Source: Trifolium pratense (taxonomy: Eukaryota > Streptophyta > Magnoliopsida > Fabales > Fabaceae). From it: DNA of 64,000 bases. The translations under genes and the position numbers were made by a program. The DNA lies in the NCBI RefSeq assembly GCF_020283565.1, contig NC_060060.1:31434001-31498000 (forward strand). Reading direction: 5' to 3'. Shown piece after piece: positions 34,958 to 46,794 of this stretch. Each line of letters begins with the position of its first letter. Position 1 is the first letter of the stretch. The notes beneath the pieces are model-generated. The model ran no database searches and was not told the origin of the DNA. It worked only from the letters and a program-made list of their open reading frames with translations.

Positions 34958-37900
34958 ATGGTGAAGAAAAGCAAGAGTAAGTAATTCACTTTTTATCACT
35001 TCAATTATCGTTATTGTTCTTTATTATTATTTGATTAAATTGAATCGTTGTTTGTTTTAATTCAATTTGCAGAGAGTAAGAGTAAGAGGGTTCCATTGAA
35101 GAAGAAATACAAAATCATAAGGAAAGTGAAAGAGCATAACAAAAAGAAAACAAAAGAAGCTAAAAAGCTTCTTCTAAGTGGTAAGAAGAAGGTTGAGAAA
35201 GATCCTGGTATTCCAAATGATTGGCCTTTTAAGGAACAAGAATTGAAATTACTTGAAGCTCGTAGAGAAAAGGCTATTCAGGAATTGGAACAAAAAAAAG
35301 CCGATCGAAAAGAAAGGGTATTTTTATTCAACTTTATATTTTATTACTTCCTATGCATTAGGACCTGTTTGGATAAATAACTTAATAATTGTCTTATAGC
35401 ATAAATGTTTACCATATAAGTGCTTATGTATATAAATTATTTGTATGTACAACAGATAAAATTAAGTCAAACTACTTTCATATAAGTTGTCATGCATATC
35501 TTATGAAGCCAAGCTGAAAACAACTTATAAGTTATCATGTCTATATGTTGTTATGATAAACTCTCCCAAACAGTCTTACAAAAGCTCATACTAGTAGATA
35601 AGCTTAGATAGGTCAATCCAAACAAAGCCTTAGTTTGAGAGTGCTTGTGTCTTGCTCTGTTTGTTTAGGCATATAAGTGCTTATGTATATAAACTATTCA
35701 TACAACAAAAGATAAAATTAAGTCAAACTACTTTCGTATAAGTTGTCATAAATATCTCATGAAGCCAAGCTTAAAACAACTTATGAGTTATCATGTCTAT
35801 AAGTTGTTATGATAAACTCTCCAAACAGTCTTATGAAAGCTCATACCAGTAGATAAGCTTAGATAGGTCAATCCGAACAAGGCCTTAGTGTGACTGTATG
35901 CTTGTGTCGTGCTCCGTTTGTTTTTCTTTCCAAAACCTGTTGTCCCAATCATTTGTAATCTTCAGGGACGAAGTTCAAATTACCTCGAAGACAGTAACGT
36001 CGATAATTAGAATTGAAATAATTAGGTACACACAAGAAACAAACAACTATTCTTTTGTGATGCTTCAGTGTAGTCAGAGATGTAGGAATATTTATATTAT
36101 GTGTTATGCATGACACTAGTGGCTTTACAGAATTTAGAAATCCATTATTATAATTTCCAGTGTATGGATGATAACGCTATTCTTTTGTATGCATTGGATG
36201 ATTTCCATTTTTCTTAGAATTTAGAAACTTTACCATGCTTAACTCTTGTTTCAGGCTCGTAAAAGGAAGTTGGGCTTGCCTGTGGATGATGATAATTCCC
36301 AATCAGTTGAAACAGCTTCTCTAGAAAATACTAATAGTGCCCCCACTGTTCCGACGACTAGAGGTATTTTTTATTTTCCATTTGCTGTAAACTTTGTTTA
36401 GGTCGAATAGCCTTACTTAATTGCTTGTGTTATATTCATTGTGTTTTCATGTCTTCTTTTTCCACAGATAGTTCAGACAGGGCCTTTTACAAGGATTTGG
36501 TAAAGGTTATTGAAGCTTCTGATGTTATCTTGGAGGTCCTTGATGCCCGAGATCCTTTGGGTACTCGTTGTGTTGACATAGAAAAAATGGTGATGAAAGC
36601 AGGACCTGATAAACGTCTTGTGTTGCTTTTGAATAAAATTGGTAACTACCATGGTCACTATTTTTGCATCTTTCTGTTTAGGAATACTTTTTTTTCATTG
36701 ACTAATCATTTGTCCTTCTAATTCAGATCTTGTTCCTCGAGAGTCTGTTGAGAAGTGGCTGAAGTACCTTCGAGAAGAATTACCTACCGTTGCTTTCAAG
36801 TGCAGTACACAACAGCAAAGATCAAACCTAGGGTGGAAATCCTCTAAAAAAGTCAAACCAAGTAATACTTTGCAATTGAGTGATTGTCTTGGAGCTGAGA
36901 CACTGCTCAAACTATTGAAGAATTATTCAAGAAGCTACGAGGTAACAAAAAATCATTTTTATGTTCAATGCTCAAAGCTTTTCATGCCCTTGCCCTTTGT
37001 CTTCACTTTTCATGTTCAATTTTCAAGAAGCCATTATGTTTGCAAGTGCTTTTATAATATGGTTGAATTATAGTTCACATTTTCATATTGTGATTAAGTG
37101 ATATAGCTGCTTGTATAATTAAAGTGAGTTTTACAATTTCTGCGGTGTAAGAGAAGTATCTATCTCACAGCATATTCATTAAATTTGTCTTGAATTATAG
37201 TTTCGATGCCATTCAATCTGTCTTGAATTATAGTTTTGAAGTCATGTCTTTGATTTACAATGTCTTCTGCTTGTTTCTTTATCTATGTATGCATGAATTT
37301 GATGCTTTATGGATGTAAGTAACATATTCCATGATACTTTTAATGGTACACTGGGCTTGATCATGTAGCTTAATAATGTTGAAAGATCGTAAGTTAGAAG
37401 ATTATGCTATACGTGCCTCTTCATTCATGTGATGTTATCTATTCAATGGAGATTGTAATTCTACATTTGCCTGATAATTTTATTTGCCCCCCAATTATTG
37501 TAGCTTTGCTTCTATGTAGTCTTATAATTTATGGTTCTTATCAATTCTTCCTTAATTATTTTGGCTGTCTTCACAGATCAAGAAGTCAATCACTGTCGGT
37601 CTGGTTGGACTGCCCAATGTTGGTAAGAGCAGTCTTATTAACAGTTTAAAGAGATGCCATGTTGTCAATGTCGGTGCTACTCCTGGGTTAACAAGGTCAA
37701 TGCAAGAGGTTCATTTGGACAAAAATGTTAAGTTGCTTGATTGCCCGGGTGTTGTTATGCTGAAGTCTCAAGAAAATAATGCCACCGTTGCGTTAAAAAA
37801 TTGCAAGAGAATTGAGAAGTTAGATGATCCCGTTAGCCCAGGTACTTGAAGTCATTTCCTCCCCCCGTTGATTAATCTGCTTATTTAGGTCTTTATATTG

Positions 37901-39173
37901 GAATAATGCCACGGGCAAAGCTTTATGTCCTCTGTATATCCCTCCATTAATCTGCTCATCTAGATGATGTAAATCAAAGTTTGGTTTATTGAAATGAAAT
38001 CATTTGGCAAATGCTTTGAAGTCCCCTTATAATCTTAATTCTGAAATCCCGACTTTCAGGTTCCATTGGGAAGTCTAATCATTTTTTCCTTTTTTGTGTA
38101 CAATGCAGTGAAAGAAATTCTAAAGCTCTGTCCTGCCAGGGTGCTGGTATCTCTTTACAAGATTCCAAGTTTTGATTCAGTTGATGACTTCCTACAGATT
38201 GTGGCTACTGTTAGGGGCAAGCTCAAGAAGGGTGGAATAGTTGACATTGATGCTGCTGCAAGAATCGTTCTTCATGACTGGAATGAAGGTATGAATATTC
38301 ATAATGGAGTATGCTAGATAAACTCAAACATGTTTCTGTTGAAGTTGAAAATTACAAAGAATTTGATGCCTTACCAAAAGTAAGAATAATTTATAAATGT
38401 ACTGTTTCAGGTAAAATTCCATATTATACTATGCCCCCAGCTAGGGATCAGGCAGAACCTTCAGAGGCCAAGATAGTTTCAGAGTTTTCTAAAGAGTTTA
38501 ACATTGATGAGGTCTACAATAGTGAAACTTCATTTATTGGGAACCTTAAATCTACTGTTGACTTAGATCCTGTTGAAGTTCCTTCAAGTTGCCCTCTCAA
38601 CTTTGATGAGACAATGTTAGAGGTATACTCTTGACATTATTCATGTCTACTCCTTTGAACCAAACGACACCCTTTAGTCATAAAAAACTTGTCGTGCGTA
38701 AATTTTATTAATCGAAACATCTTATCCTAAAACTTGTAATTTGTAAAATTTATTAATTAAAACATCTTACCTTCTTCAATATGTTTTTCTAGGATGATCA
38801 ACCTGTTAAGTTGTTAAAACAAGATGAAGAACCTGGGAACATGGAGGACAACGATGAGGATGAATCTATGGAATGTGATAAAGATGAAGTTAGCAAGGAG
38901 AAGGGTAAAAGTGCATCTAGTAAACAAAATGAGAAGTTATATACAGCGGATGGTATACTTAATCCAAAGATCAGGCGAGCAGAGAAGAAGAAAAAGAAGA
39001 AGGCTAATAAAGCCGACACATCTGATCCCATGGATGGTGATTATGACTTCAAAGTTGATTACTTTAAAAAAGATACAATGGATGACGGAAGCAAGAGTGA
39101 AGAAGAAAACGATGGTGATGATGAACAAGTTAACACCGAGGTTCCTATGTCTGGTGTTGAGGTTGATGAATGA
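34958..39173 (+). CDS. NSN1: Nucleostemin-type nucleolar GTPase (NSN1/GNL3-like), 9 exons
   Basis: Exons 34958-34976, 35073-35317, 36255-36363, 36468-36641, 36727-36941, 37577-37841, 38109-38288, 38411-38622 and 38793-39173 join in phase to 599 residues, close to Arabidopsis NSN1. The N terminus (1-90) is strongly basic with Lys clusters, for nucleolar targeting (GN3L/Grn1-type domain). The GTPase is circularly permuted: DARDPLG at about 150, G4 NKID at 180-183, then G1 GLPNVGKS at 265-272, the GATPGLTR loop and G3 DCPG at 309-312. The tail (about 474-599) alternates acidic and Lys-rich stretches. Family members act in late 60S ribosome maturation and in meristem and floral development. Intron 2 holds Tourist-like elements. 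Broken copies of exon 6 lie at 46.1, 48.8 and 49.1 kb. Confidence 0.95.
35358..35632. mobile_element. Tourist-like MITE in NSN1 intron 2
   Basis: GGACCTGTTTGGATAA at 35361 and CAATCCAAACAAAGCC ending at 35629 are inverted and flanked by TTA (35358-35360, 35630-35632). The interior pairs through GTGCTTAT and ACTTATAAGTT phrases. Typical of an abundant legume MITE family. Confidence 0.75.
35655..35887. mobile_element. Second, tandem copy of the Tourist-like MITE
   Basis: This nearly repeats 35361-35629, from ATAAGTGCTTATGTATATAA to TCAATCCGAACAAGGCC-TTA. The flank after each copy (TTAGTKTGA.TG.TTGTGTC) is repeated as well, so a segment of about 285 bp containing the MITE was duplicated in tandem, rather than two elements inserting independently. 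Confidence 0.7.
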
Positions 39174-40052
39174 TTGGGATGTGCACACACTTATAAAATA
39201 GACATGATGTACGGTTGTGCTCTTGAACTTTGCTTTTGTTTTTTCAATATCTTAAATTGTTGCATTAGTTGACACGCTTATACAGTTTTGCCATGACAGG
39301 AACTATCATTTTTGGATAGATCAAGAATTGAGGCATCTCGTGAAGATGATTTTTTCCAGATATTTTTCTGCCTCTATTAGTTCATTACAACACTCTTCAA
39401 CAATTTGGTATGGGCACTCTTGTGAATGTCTAAGCCTCTAAGGTGTTGGTAGTTAAGGGGAATGCCAGTTTAAGGAACTATTCTCAACTTTCATTTTTTT
39501 TTGTCAGGACTTGTAATTTTATTTATTTAATATCATGCGTTCCTTAGGACTTTATAGTTTTATAATTGTTGTAGAATTCAGTTTTGATATCTGGAAAAGA
39601 TTGTGTGAATTCTTAAATTTTATACAAGAAAAATGTTTGCAACATATTAGTAGGACTCATTTTCACAATAAAATATGATTTACCTAAATATAACATATTT
39701 GAGTGTGCTCAGAAGTGTTGGAGTATTTTAACAAATTCTCTAACAATATTTTGGGACTGCTTTTTATCTCTTGCAAATTGGGGACTTGGGGTTCCCTTAT
39801 TTTGGATAATGTATTTTTACTATTTCATTAATAACTATACGAGATAATTATACATTAATGAAAGACAAACGGTTAATAAGTTGGACCATTAATTATTTTT
39901 TAATAGCAAAACCAATTCTCCTATGACCTCAGAGACATAATATTGCTATGCACGATCGGCCTCTAATGTGCATAAAGTAGACATACCTATCTATAATAAT
40001 GATTCTACATATGTATCTAAATATTATGGCAGCATGAGACGAAGTTGGAAGT
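39174..40052. other. 3' flank of NSN1 to 3' end of BAHD1
   Basis: 3' untranslated region and AT-rich DNA between two converging genes. The phrase GAGGCATCTCGTGAAG at about 39331 is found again at 48913 beside an NSN1 fragment, which shows that NSN1 3' DNA was part of the duplication. Confidence 0.6.
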
Positions 40053-41423
40053 TCAAATAAGAATTGTAGGATTAAGCAAAGCATAGTGTAGCAGCTCCTG
40101 ATTTTGTTCAAACAATTTCATCTCATCTTCATCAAGAGTAACAAAAGCTTCAACTCCACCACCATCTTTTGTATCCATCAAAGCAATTGTATTACTCACC
40201 AAATTATTCACACTACAACTCCACACAGGTTTTCCCCAACCGAAATCAAATTCAAGCAATGGAAATTTACACCAACTTGAACATTTGTAAATTACCAAAC
40301 TACCCTCATTCTCATTTCCCTTCAAAATCTCTACTCTCTCTTTCAAACTCTCCATCACAACTTTAAACCCACCTTCCTCTTTAAACCTCTCTGCTTTATT
40401 CTCTATAAAGTCCATTATACCCTTCCTCATTCTTTTCACCATCTCATCTATTGCCACGTGGCTTTCTTCTTCAACCGTCACCCAAAACGGCCAAACCACA
40501 TTTCCAACTGCAGTTTCTGGTACGGTGGGTTCCATCCGTGTACGGAGGTTCACTGCTTGGAACAAAATCGAACGCTTAAACGACGTCGTTTTGGAACCAG
40601 AAACTGCTATTGATGCCGAAAGAGCACATTTCCAAATCAGAGCTAAAACAACCTCTACCCTAGAAGGATGAAATTCAAATTCAAATTCGATTTTGTTTTT
40701 GATATTTGTCTTTAGTTCTTCTATTTTGGATGCTTCGAAAATGAATCTTCTAGTAGTGAATTTTGCATCGGAAGTTTTAACGGAACCAGACATACCGGGA
40801 ATTTCTCTCGGAGGAAAAAGAGCGGCGGCTACAGTTAAATCAGGGAGTGGAATTTCATTTCCAGTGGTGATCGTGGTCCAAGTGTTGAGAAAAATTATGA
40901 GTGTATTAAAGTCAACGATCTTGTGTGTGAGGGATATGGTAATTGCAGTGGAACCGCAACTGAATAACGTGAATCGGAGTAATAACAACATGTTTCGTTT
41001 CTCCTCAGTGGTTGGGAGGAAGCATTCTAGTGTATTGAAATTAGGATCGGTGAGAATTTCGGAGAGAGTGGTGGTTGTTTGTGATTCGATGAAGAAAACA
41101 CCGTCGTCGTTACAGTGAATGGTGGTGGCATCATGTAGACGGCCGGCGAGAGGGTAAAAATGGGATAATGTTTGAGAAAGTGAGTTTTGAAGAATTTTTG
41201 ATTTATTAATAAAATCAGAAAAATGGTTGTGGTTATTGTTATTGTTGTTGTGATTTGGGTAGAAGAAAGTGGTGTTGCCATGAATATTAGGAGAAAGTTG
41301 ATCTAGTAATGAGAGTTTGAAATTTTGAAGATGCGATGGTGTGGGTTTTGATGGTTTTATGAGTATTGTGTTTAATTTTTCAAGCTTAATCTCGTAGTAC
41401 TTGTTATTACTACTATTCTCCAT
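40053..41423 (-). CDS. BAHD acyltransferase, intronless (copy 1)
   Basis: A single 456-residue frame, full length for the family. The catalytic motif HxxxD is present as H167-KIV-D171, and the structural DFGWG motif is near the C terminus (EFDFGWGKPVW). Other conserved pieces are a SLSQTLSHFYPLAGRL segment around 81-95 and a QAVNLR-type stretch before the second domain. BAHD enzymes transfer acyl groups from acyl-CoA to hydroxyl or amine groups of alkaloids, phenolics, terpenes or anthocyanins in the cytosol. Sequence places it in the vinorine-synthase-like branch, but the substrate is unknown. The N-terminal part carries an Asn/His run (about 56-68). Copies are at 46795-48165 (full length) and 63495-63893 (5' part only). 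Confidence 0.93.
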   Translation of the reverse strand: MENSSNNKYYEIKLEKLNTILIKPSKPTPSHLQNFKLSLLDQLSPNIHGNTTFFYPNHNNNNNNHNHFSDFINKSKILQNSLSQTLSHFYPLAGRLHDATTIHCNDDGVFFIESQTTTTLSEILTDPNFNTLECFLPTTEEKRNMLLLLRFTLFSCGSTAITISLTHKIVDFNTLIIFLNTWTTITTGNEIPLPDLTVAAALFPPREIPGMSGSVKTSDAKFTTRRFIFEASKIEELKTNIKNKIEFEFEFHPSRVEVVLALIWKCALSASIAVSGSKTTSFKRSILFQAVNLRTRMEPTVPETAVGNVVWPFWVTVEEESHVAIDEMVKRMRKGIMDFIENKAERFKEEGGFKVVMESLKERVEILKGNENEGSLVIYKCSSWCKFPLLEFDFGWGKPVWSCSVNNLVSNTIALMDTKDGGGVEAFVTLDEDEMKLFEQNQELLHYALLNPTILI

Positions 41424-41462
41424 TGTTTTTTGTTATGTTTTACTTGATCATTGATCTTGCTC

Positions 41463-41472
41463 TATTTATATA
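41463..41472 (-). promoter_or_regulatory. TATA box of BAHD1
   Basis: TATATAAATA on the minus strand, about 40-50 bp upstream of the ATG at 41423, implying a very short leader. The same promoter sequence is kept upstream of the truncated copy at 63893. Confidence 0.6.
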
Positions 41473-41885
41473 CATTGCTTCACCGAATTAATAAATGTTT
41501 TTATTTGCTGCTTGGCGGTGGCGGTGACTCTATTACGCCATCAAACTACTATAATATATTTAACTTTTTGTCACTATGTTGCATAATCAACTCCACACGT
41601 AAAATACTCATGCAATTGTTTAATTTTAGGTGAAGCTTGATTACAAGTAAAGAATTGGACTCAGTGTCACACACCAAAAGAGTAAAGAAAGTGAAAAACA
41701 TATTTGATTACAATCTATACATTTTCTGAATTTTCAAGTTTGTTCTACTTCTACCTACTGAGCTAATGACACAAACTTTTGTATTCCACTATGTTGCCTG
41801 GGTGCGGGTACGGTACCGGTAGGTACCGGTATGAGGTACGTTATTTTTAGAAAAACTAAGGTATGGGTACGTCCCTATATTTTTT

Positions 41886-41891
<6 letters not shown>

Positions 41892-41955
<64 letters not shown>

Positions 41956-42349
41956 GAGAGATCAAATTACACTGGTGTAACATTTGAGTAATGTTACACC
42001 GCTCAATAACGCTTTAACGAATACAAATTTTATAAAATCCACCGTTGGATTAAAAGTTTATATCGTATAGATCATTTATGTTAAGTTTTATAAAAATCTA
42101 AAATCGTTTGATATGCTATTGTGATAGATCAAGATTAACGGTATTCAATAAAAACACATAAATCATTAATCTTGATTGGTGTCAATAACATATCAAACGA
42201 TTTTAGAATTTTGTGAATCTTAACATGGATGATCTATACGATATAAACTTTCAATCCAACGGTGGATTTTATAAAATTTGTATTCGTTAAAGCGTTATTG
42301 AGCGGTGTAACATTACTCAAATATTACACCGGTGTAATTTGATCCCTCC

Positions 42350-42427
<78 letters not shown>
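41892..42427. repeat. TA microsatellites flanking a foldback
   Basis: TA repeats run at about 41892-41952 and 42352-42427, interrupted by the foldback at 41953-42351. In unit 2 the corresponding site has only a short ATATATAT stretch, so the repeat expanded in unit 1. Confidence 0.9.
41953..42351. mobile_element. Near-perfect foldback element in TA repeat
   Basis: GGGGAGAGATCAAATTACAC at the left is mirrored by GTGTAATTTGATCCCTCCCC at the right, and the pairing continues for well over 100 bp on each arm (GGTGTAACATT..., AACGCTTTAACGAATAC...). About 400 bp, no coding capacity. The target duplication is hidden in the TA repeat. Confidence 0.8.
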
Positions 42428-42429
<2 letters not shown>

Positions 42430-43338
42430 AATAATATAGTTATATTGTTAAAACAAATAATTAAACATAAAAAAGATCACACCACACTTTAAATGTAATT
42501 TAAATTGTTCAAAACATCAAAATATGAAATTAAAAATCAATTAGCTCAAAAAGAGTCAATTATTTCCCTCTTCATCATCACTAAAAAGAGTGACCTCTAG
42601 TTAGGTTCACCGCGAGAAAGACTAGTAATTTCAAGAATATCAACTATATATTAAATAAATCTCATTCATCTCTACGAATATCCCACATTTTTGTTGTACT
42701 TTCATTATAAGTATTAATATTTCTCTTTCTTGAGAGAAGACGAAAATTTGTATGAATAAAAACTAGATCTTCGTCTCTATTTGAATTTAGTCTATTCTTT
42801 TTCAATGAATGAGTGAATAATTCCAGCGGCTACTTTGTTATTGTTTTTTATCAATAGTTGCTACTTTATATTATAAACAAATAAAAAACGTAAATCTTCT
42901 TTTAAAAAAAACTAATAATAAAAGAAAAAGGAGAAAAAAAAACCGTGTTTTTTTGGATTGGTGTACCACGCGTGTACCACAGGTGTACCACGCGTGTACC
43001 CATTGCAAAAAACAAAAACAAAAAATAGGTACGGCATCGGCGCGTACCGGGGGAGTACCATACGCGTACCGGTACCCGGTACCGGTACTCGGTCTAAAAT
43101 GGAGTACCCATGCAACATAGGTTGCCCGGGTGCGGGTACAGTACCGGTACGAGGTACGTCATTTTTTGAAAAACTAAGATACGGGTACGTCCTTATAATT
43201 TTTTTAAAATATAATTATATATATTAAATAATAAAATTATATCGTTAAAACAAATAATTAAACATAAAAATATCACATCACACTTTAAAAGTAATTTAAA
43301 TTGTTCGAAACATCAAAATATGAAATTAAAAAGCAATT

Positions 43339-43387
43339 AACTCAAAAAGAGTTTTTTTTTTTTTTGATAAGCAACTCAAAAAGAGTT
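43339..43387 (-). repeat. Micro-retroinsertion (19 bp) with 15 bp target duplication
   Basis: AACTCAAAAAGAGTT at 43339-43353 and 43373-43387 flanks a T-run plus GATAAGC, which on the minus strand is GCTTATC plus poly-A, a LINE tail. Unit 1 of the dimer (about 42541-42556) shows the same site without the insertion. Confidence 0.82.
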
Positions 43388-43608
43388 AATGATTTTCCTC
43401 TTCATCATCCCTAAAAAGCGCGACCTCAAGTTAGGTTCACCGCGAGAAAGACTAGCAATTTCAAGAATATCAACTATATATTAAATAAATTTCATTCATC
43501 TCTACGAATATCCCACATTTTTGTTGCACTTTCATTATAAGTATTACTATTTCTCTTTCTCGAGAGAAGACGAAGATTGCTATGAATAAAAACTAGATAG
43601 TTGATACT

Positions 43609-43931
43609 TTGTTATTGGGCAAAATTACACTGCAGGTCCTTTATCTTATTTTTTTGTAACACTTTGGTCCTTTATCTTTTTTTTGTAACATTTTGGTCCT
43701 TTATCTTTTATTTGTAACACTTTGGTCTTTTATCTTTTTTATTTGTAACACTTTAGTCCTTTTTTTGTAACACTTTGGTCCTTATCTTATTTATTTATAA
43801 AAAATAAAAGGCCTAAATGTTACAAATAAAAAATAATAAAGGACCAAAGTGTTACAAAAAAAAGATAAAGGACCAAAGTGTTACAAAAAAATAAGATAAA
43901 GGACCTGCAGTGTAATTTTGCCTTGCTATTG
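43609..43931. mobile_element. MULE-like foldback, 9 bp target duplication
   Basis: GGCAAAATTACACTGCAGG at 43618 and its complement ending at 43922 form long arms made of repeated GTAACACTTTGGTCCTTTAT phrases. TTGTTATTG at 43609-43617 and TTGCTATTG at 43923-43931 are the target duplication with one mismatch. The empty site (CTACTTTGTTATTGTTTTTT) is preserved in unit 1 at about 42830. Confidence 0.8.
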
Positions 43932-44234
43932 TTTTTTAGTAGTAGTTATTACTTTTATATTATAAACAAATAAAAAACTTAAAATCTTCCTATAAAAAAT
44001 ACTAATAAAAGAAAAAAAGGAGAAGAAAAAAAAATTGTGTTTTTTTTTGGATTGGTGTACCACGCGCGTACCACACGCGTACCCATTGCAAAAAACAAAA
44101 AAAAAACTAGGTACGGCGTCGGTGCGTACCGTGGGAGTACCATACGCGTGCCGGTACCCGGTACGTACCCAGTACCGATACCCTGTCCAAAATGGAGTAC
44201 CCATGCAACATAGGTATTCCAGCATCAACAAAAT

Positions 44235-44346
44235 CGTGGTCAAGTTAAGTCACTAGGAGGGTTAGTGGTGAGGGATTTGGGTAGTACGCTATAAGTCTCG
44301 GGTTCGATCCTCAGCTCATTGTAAACAAAAAAAACGTGATCAAGTT
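44235..44346 (+). repeat. SINE with 12 bp target duplication
   Basis: The body (44247-44334) has GGAGGGTTAGTGGTGAGGG as A-box region and GGGTTCGATCCTCAG as B-box, then an A-run. CGTGGTCAAGTT and CGTGATCAAGTT flank it. Confidence 0.65.
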
Positions 44347-45589
44347 TTGGATATTGACTTGGTCTTGCCAATGTACGGAGTATTAAGAGGTAGGTGAATT
44401 TTTCTATCCGGATATGTACAGATACATTTGCTGAGGTGGATGATTCTGATTGATTTACAAATAATATTTATTGATTTATTAAATACTATTTATGGACCAA
44501 TTGTGTAATTCCTCTTTTATCAATCTCCGTTCATTTTGTGTTATTATTAGTGTTATGATATTAATTAAATGTGGTTACACTTTGTTATCTTTTAAGTAGA
44601 ATAAAAATGTTGGACCTATTTCTATTGAAGGTCCACTTCTATTTATAGAGATGTACATATTCATGACTGACTCTCCAAAACCACCTCCACTTCTTTCATA
44701 GACAGGGAGGGATGATGGGCAGTTAAATTTACATCATGGGGGAGATCATGGAGCAACGACTGTGATGGGAGCTGCTTCCGCCTTTTTTATTGGGCTGCTT
44801 TTATTTTTTCACTTTGGACCGTTAAGGATACTTAAAATATATAACCAGTCCAATTAGTAATATATTTGCCGTTCCAAAAAAAAAGTTGAATGCCATATAT
44901 CATAATATTAAAAGATAAATAAGTATTAGTAAAATATATGTATGCCCTTCTTGGCCAAAAAAAATATATATGTATGTCCTTTGAATCAGTTTTGAAAAAT
45001 CAATCTGAAATTCAATTCGACGATTTTCACAAAAGAACACCAAAATGCATCGAAAAATATTTGATTTTTTGCGATTTTTGTTTTTTTTATCAATTTGCGG
45101 TTTTTATTTGGATTGGTTTTAATTTGAGCACCTCTAACTATCACTCTTCAAAATTTCCTTCTTTCTCTCACCAGTTTTCTCTCAACGCTAATTTCTTCTC
45201 CGCATCAACCACCAACACCGACCAACTTCCAATCAAACAAAACCTCCTTCCGGTGACCTTTATGAAAAAAAATTAAACATTGTTCATCCTCTGAATATTC
45301 TCTATCTTTCTATCAAATTAGATTTTTAAAATGAGGTTACTTAAAATTCGACTTTTAAAAGTGAGTTTTTCTAGCCACCGTGGTTCACCTTTGGATGCAC
45401 CAAAACAACCTCATAAATCATCTTCCTCCTTTACAAAACGATCAAAGAAAAATCAAGATTGGACCACCTTTTCCAGCGGCCACAGTGTCTGAAACAATGT
45501 CTTTGCAAAGATCAAATAAAAAATGACCAATGATCAAGGGCTAAGACTTTGATAAGCACCGAGCAACCAATAAACACTCCAAGTTCTAA
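44347..45589. other. Intergenic, no supported gene
   Basis: AT-rich DNA. It contains a micro-insertion at 44934-44981 (ATATATGTATGYCCTT repeats around CTTGGCC plus A-run). The open frame near 44938-45276 has no recognisable family. Confidence 0.5.
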
Positions 45590-46130
45590 AATTTGAACTA
45601 AGTATTTACGAATTTTTTTAGGGGCCGGGAGATTTAGGGTTGAAAAGATATACACTTTGGAATGACTATTAAAGTGGAGTTTTTCTTGGCCTTCGTTTTT
45701 CTAGCGCGTCCACTTCACTTCTAATTTTACTCCCTCGTACTTAATCAATGGGTGTGTAAAAATACAATTTTTTGTAAAAAAAAAATTCTCCAGATAACCA
45801 GTGAACTCAGTTCGCATTTTAAAATGTGAAGTTGAACGGTGGCCAAAATTCCTAGTTTTGGACAATGGCCAATTTTGACTGGTCAGTCCTTGACTGTTAC
45901 ATGTCTTCGACCAATCACACACAACAAAAAAAAGACACATTTTAATTAGAACTTATGAGATTAATGATAACAAGTCTTCTATTATGCTATGAAAGTTTAC
46001 ATTCTAACTGACGATCCATATTTTTTTCAAAATCATTCATGATAGTGAGGAAAGGGTGAAGATGACCTAAATGATAATATTTTTACGACGCTCACTACCG
46101 GCAAACTCAAGAAGTCAATCACTATCTGTT
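45590..46130. repeat. Segmental duplication block, copy 1
   Basis: From TAGGGTTGAAAAGATATACAC to CTCACTACCGGCAAACTCA this segment is repeated at 48385-48805 and partly at 48945-49110. It leads directly into a fragment of NSN1 exon 6. No gene within. Confidence 0.75.
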
Positions 46131-46335
46131 TTTCCTTAATTATTTTGGCTTTGTCTTCACAGATCTAGAAGTCAATTACTATCGGGTTGGTTGGACTGCC
46201 CAATGTTGGTAAGAGCAGTCTTATTAACAGTTTAAAGAGATGCCATGTTGTCAATGTATGTCGGTGCCATTCCTGGGTTAACAAGGTCAATGCAAGAGGT
46301 TCATTTGTACAAAAATGTTAAGTTGCTTGATTGCC
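46131..46335 (+). pseudogene. NSN1 exon 6 fragment, copy 1
   Basis: The end of NSN1 intron 5 (TTCCTTAATTATTTTGGC..TCTTCACAG) and the 5' half of exon 6 up to TTGCTTGATTGCC are present. It keeps [20 protein letters not shown] but has ATC-TAG-AAG (a stop) at the second codon and a 4-base insertion (GTATGTCGGTG), so it is not functional. Plus strand, like the parent gene. Confidence 0.88.
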
Positions 46336-46794
46336 ATGTTAGTTTCAACACTTTTTGTATTATTAAGCAAAAATGATGGTGAATAACAACCTGGTATCAA
46401 TAAAACAAATGAAAATTCCTAACTACTAATCTGCATAGAAATAAAATCTCAAAGTTTACGGGTAGTATATACTAGCATTGTTCCACTAAAAAGGAGCCAC
46501 CGAACATAACAACTCACATGAAACACACATCATTTGATACTTGTGAAGAAAAAATTAGGCATGACTTCTTATAAAATAAATAAAAAAATTAGGAATGACC
46601 GAGTTTAAACAAACGAGTAATAAAGACAAACGGCAATTCTGGAAAATTTACTTGGACACAAAATGAAAAATTACATAATTATCCAACATTTTAAACTATT
46701 TAAAATAATAATGAGAGATTATTTTTCTCGGTGCCGAGTCTCGAACTGACTACAAATCCTCAATCAAGTGACGGAAACAGGCAAAGAGAGATTA
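46336..46794. other. Spacer between NSN1 fragment and BAHD2 3' end
   Basis: AT-rich, no gene seen. SINE-like GTCTCGAACTGACT occurs at about 46738. Confidence 0.45.

Larger units (their letters stand above)
41781..44221. mobile_element. hAT-like element present as a head-to-tail dimer
   Basis: GTATTCCA is repeated at 41781-41788 and 44214-44221, an 8 bp target duplication as for hAT elements. The body starts CTATGTTGCCTGGGTGCGGG at 41789 and ends CCCATGCAACATAG at 44213. In the middle, CCATGCAACATAG ends unit 1 at 43120 and GTTGCCCGGGTGCGGGTAC starts unit 2 at 43121. Both units carry GGTACC-rich termini and the same AT-rich interior with no transposase. Unit 1 (41789-43120) contains a foldback at 41953-42351, and unit 2 (43121-44213) contains a MULE-like foldback at 43618-43922 and a micro-insertion at 43354. 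All small frames here are repeat sequence. Confidence 0.75.

Noticed and set aside
40693..41118. Plus-strand frame opposite BAHD1 (and the same at 47444-47869)
   Set aside because: Antisense shadow of the acyltransferase coding sequence.
42958..43227. Frames rich in Val-Pro-Gly-Thr-Gly
   Set aside because: Translation of GGTACC-rich transposon termini at the dimer junction.
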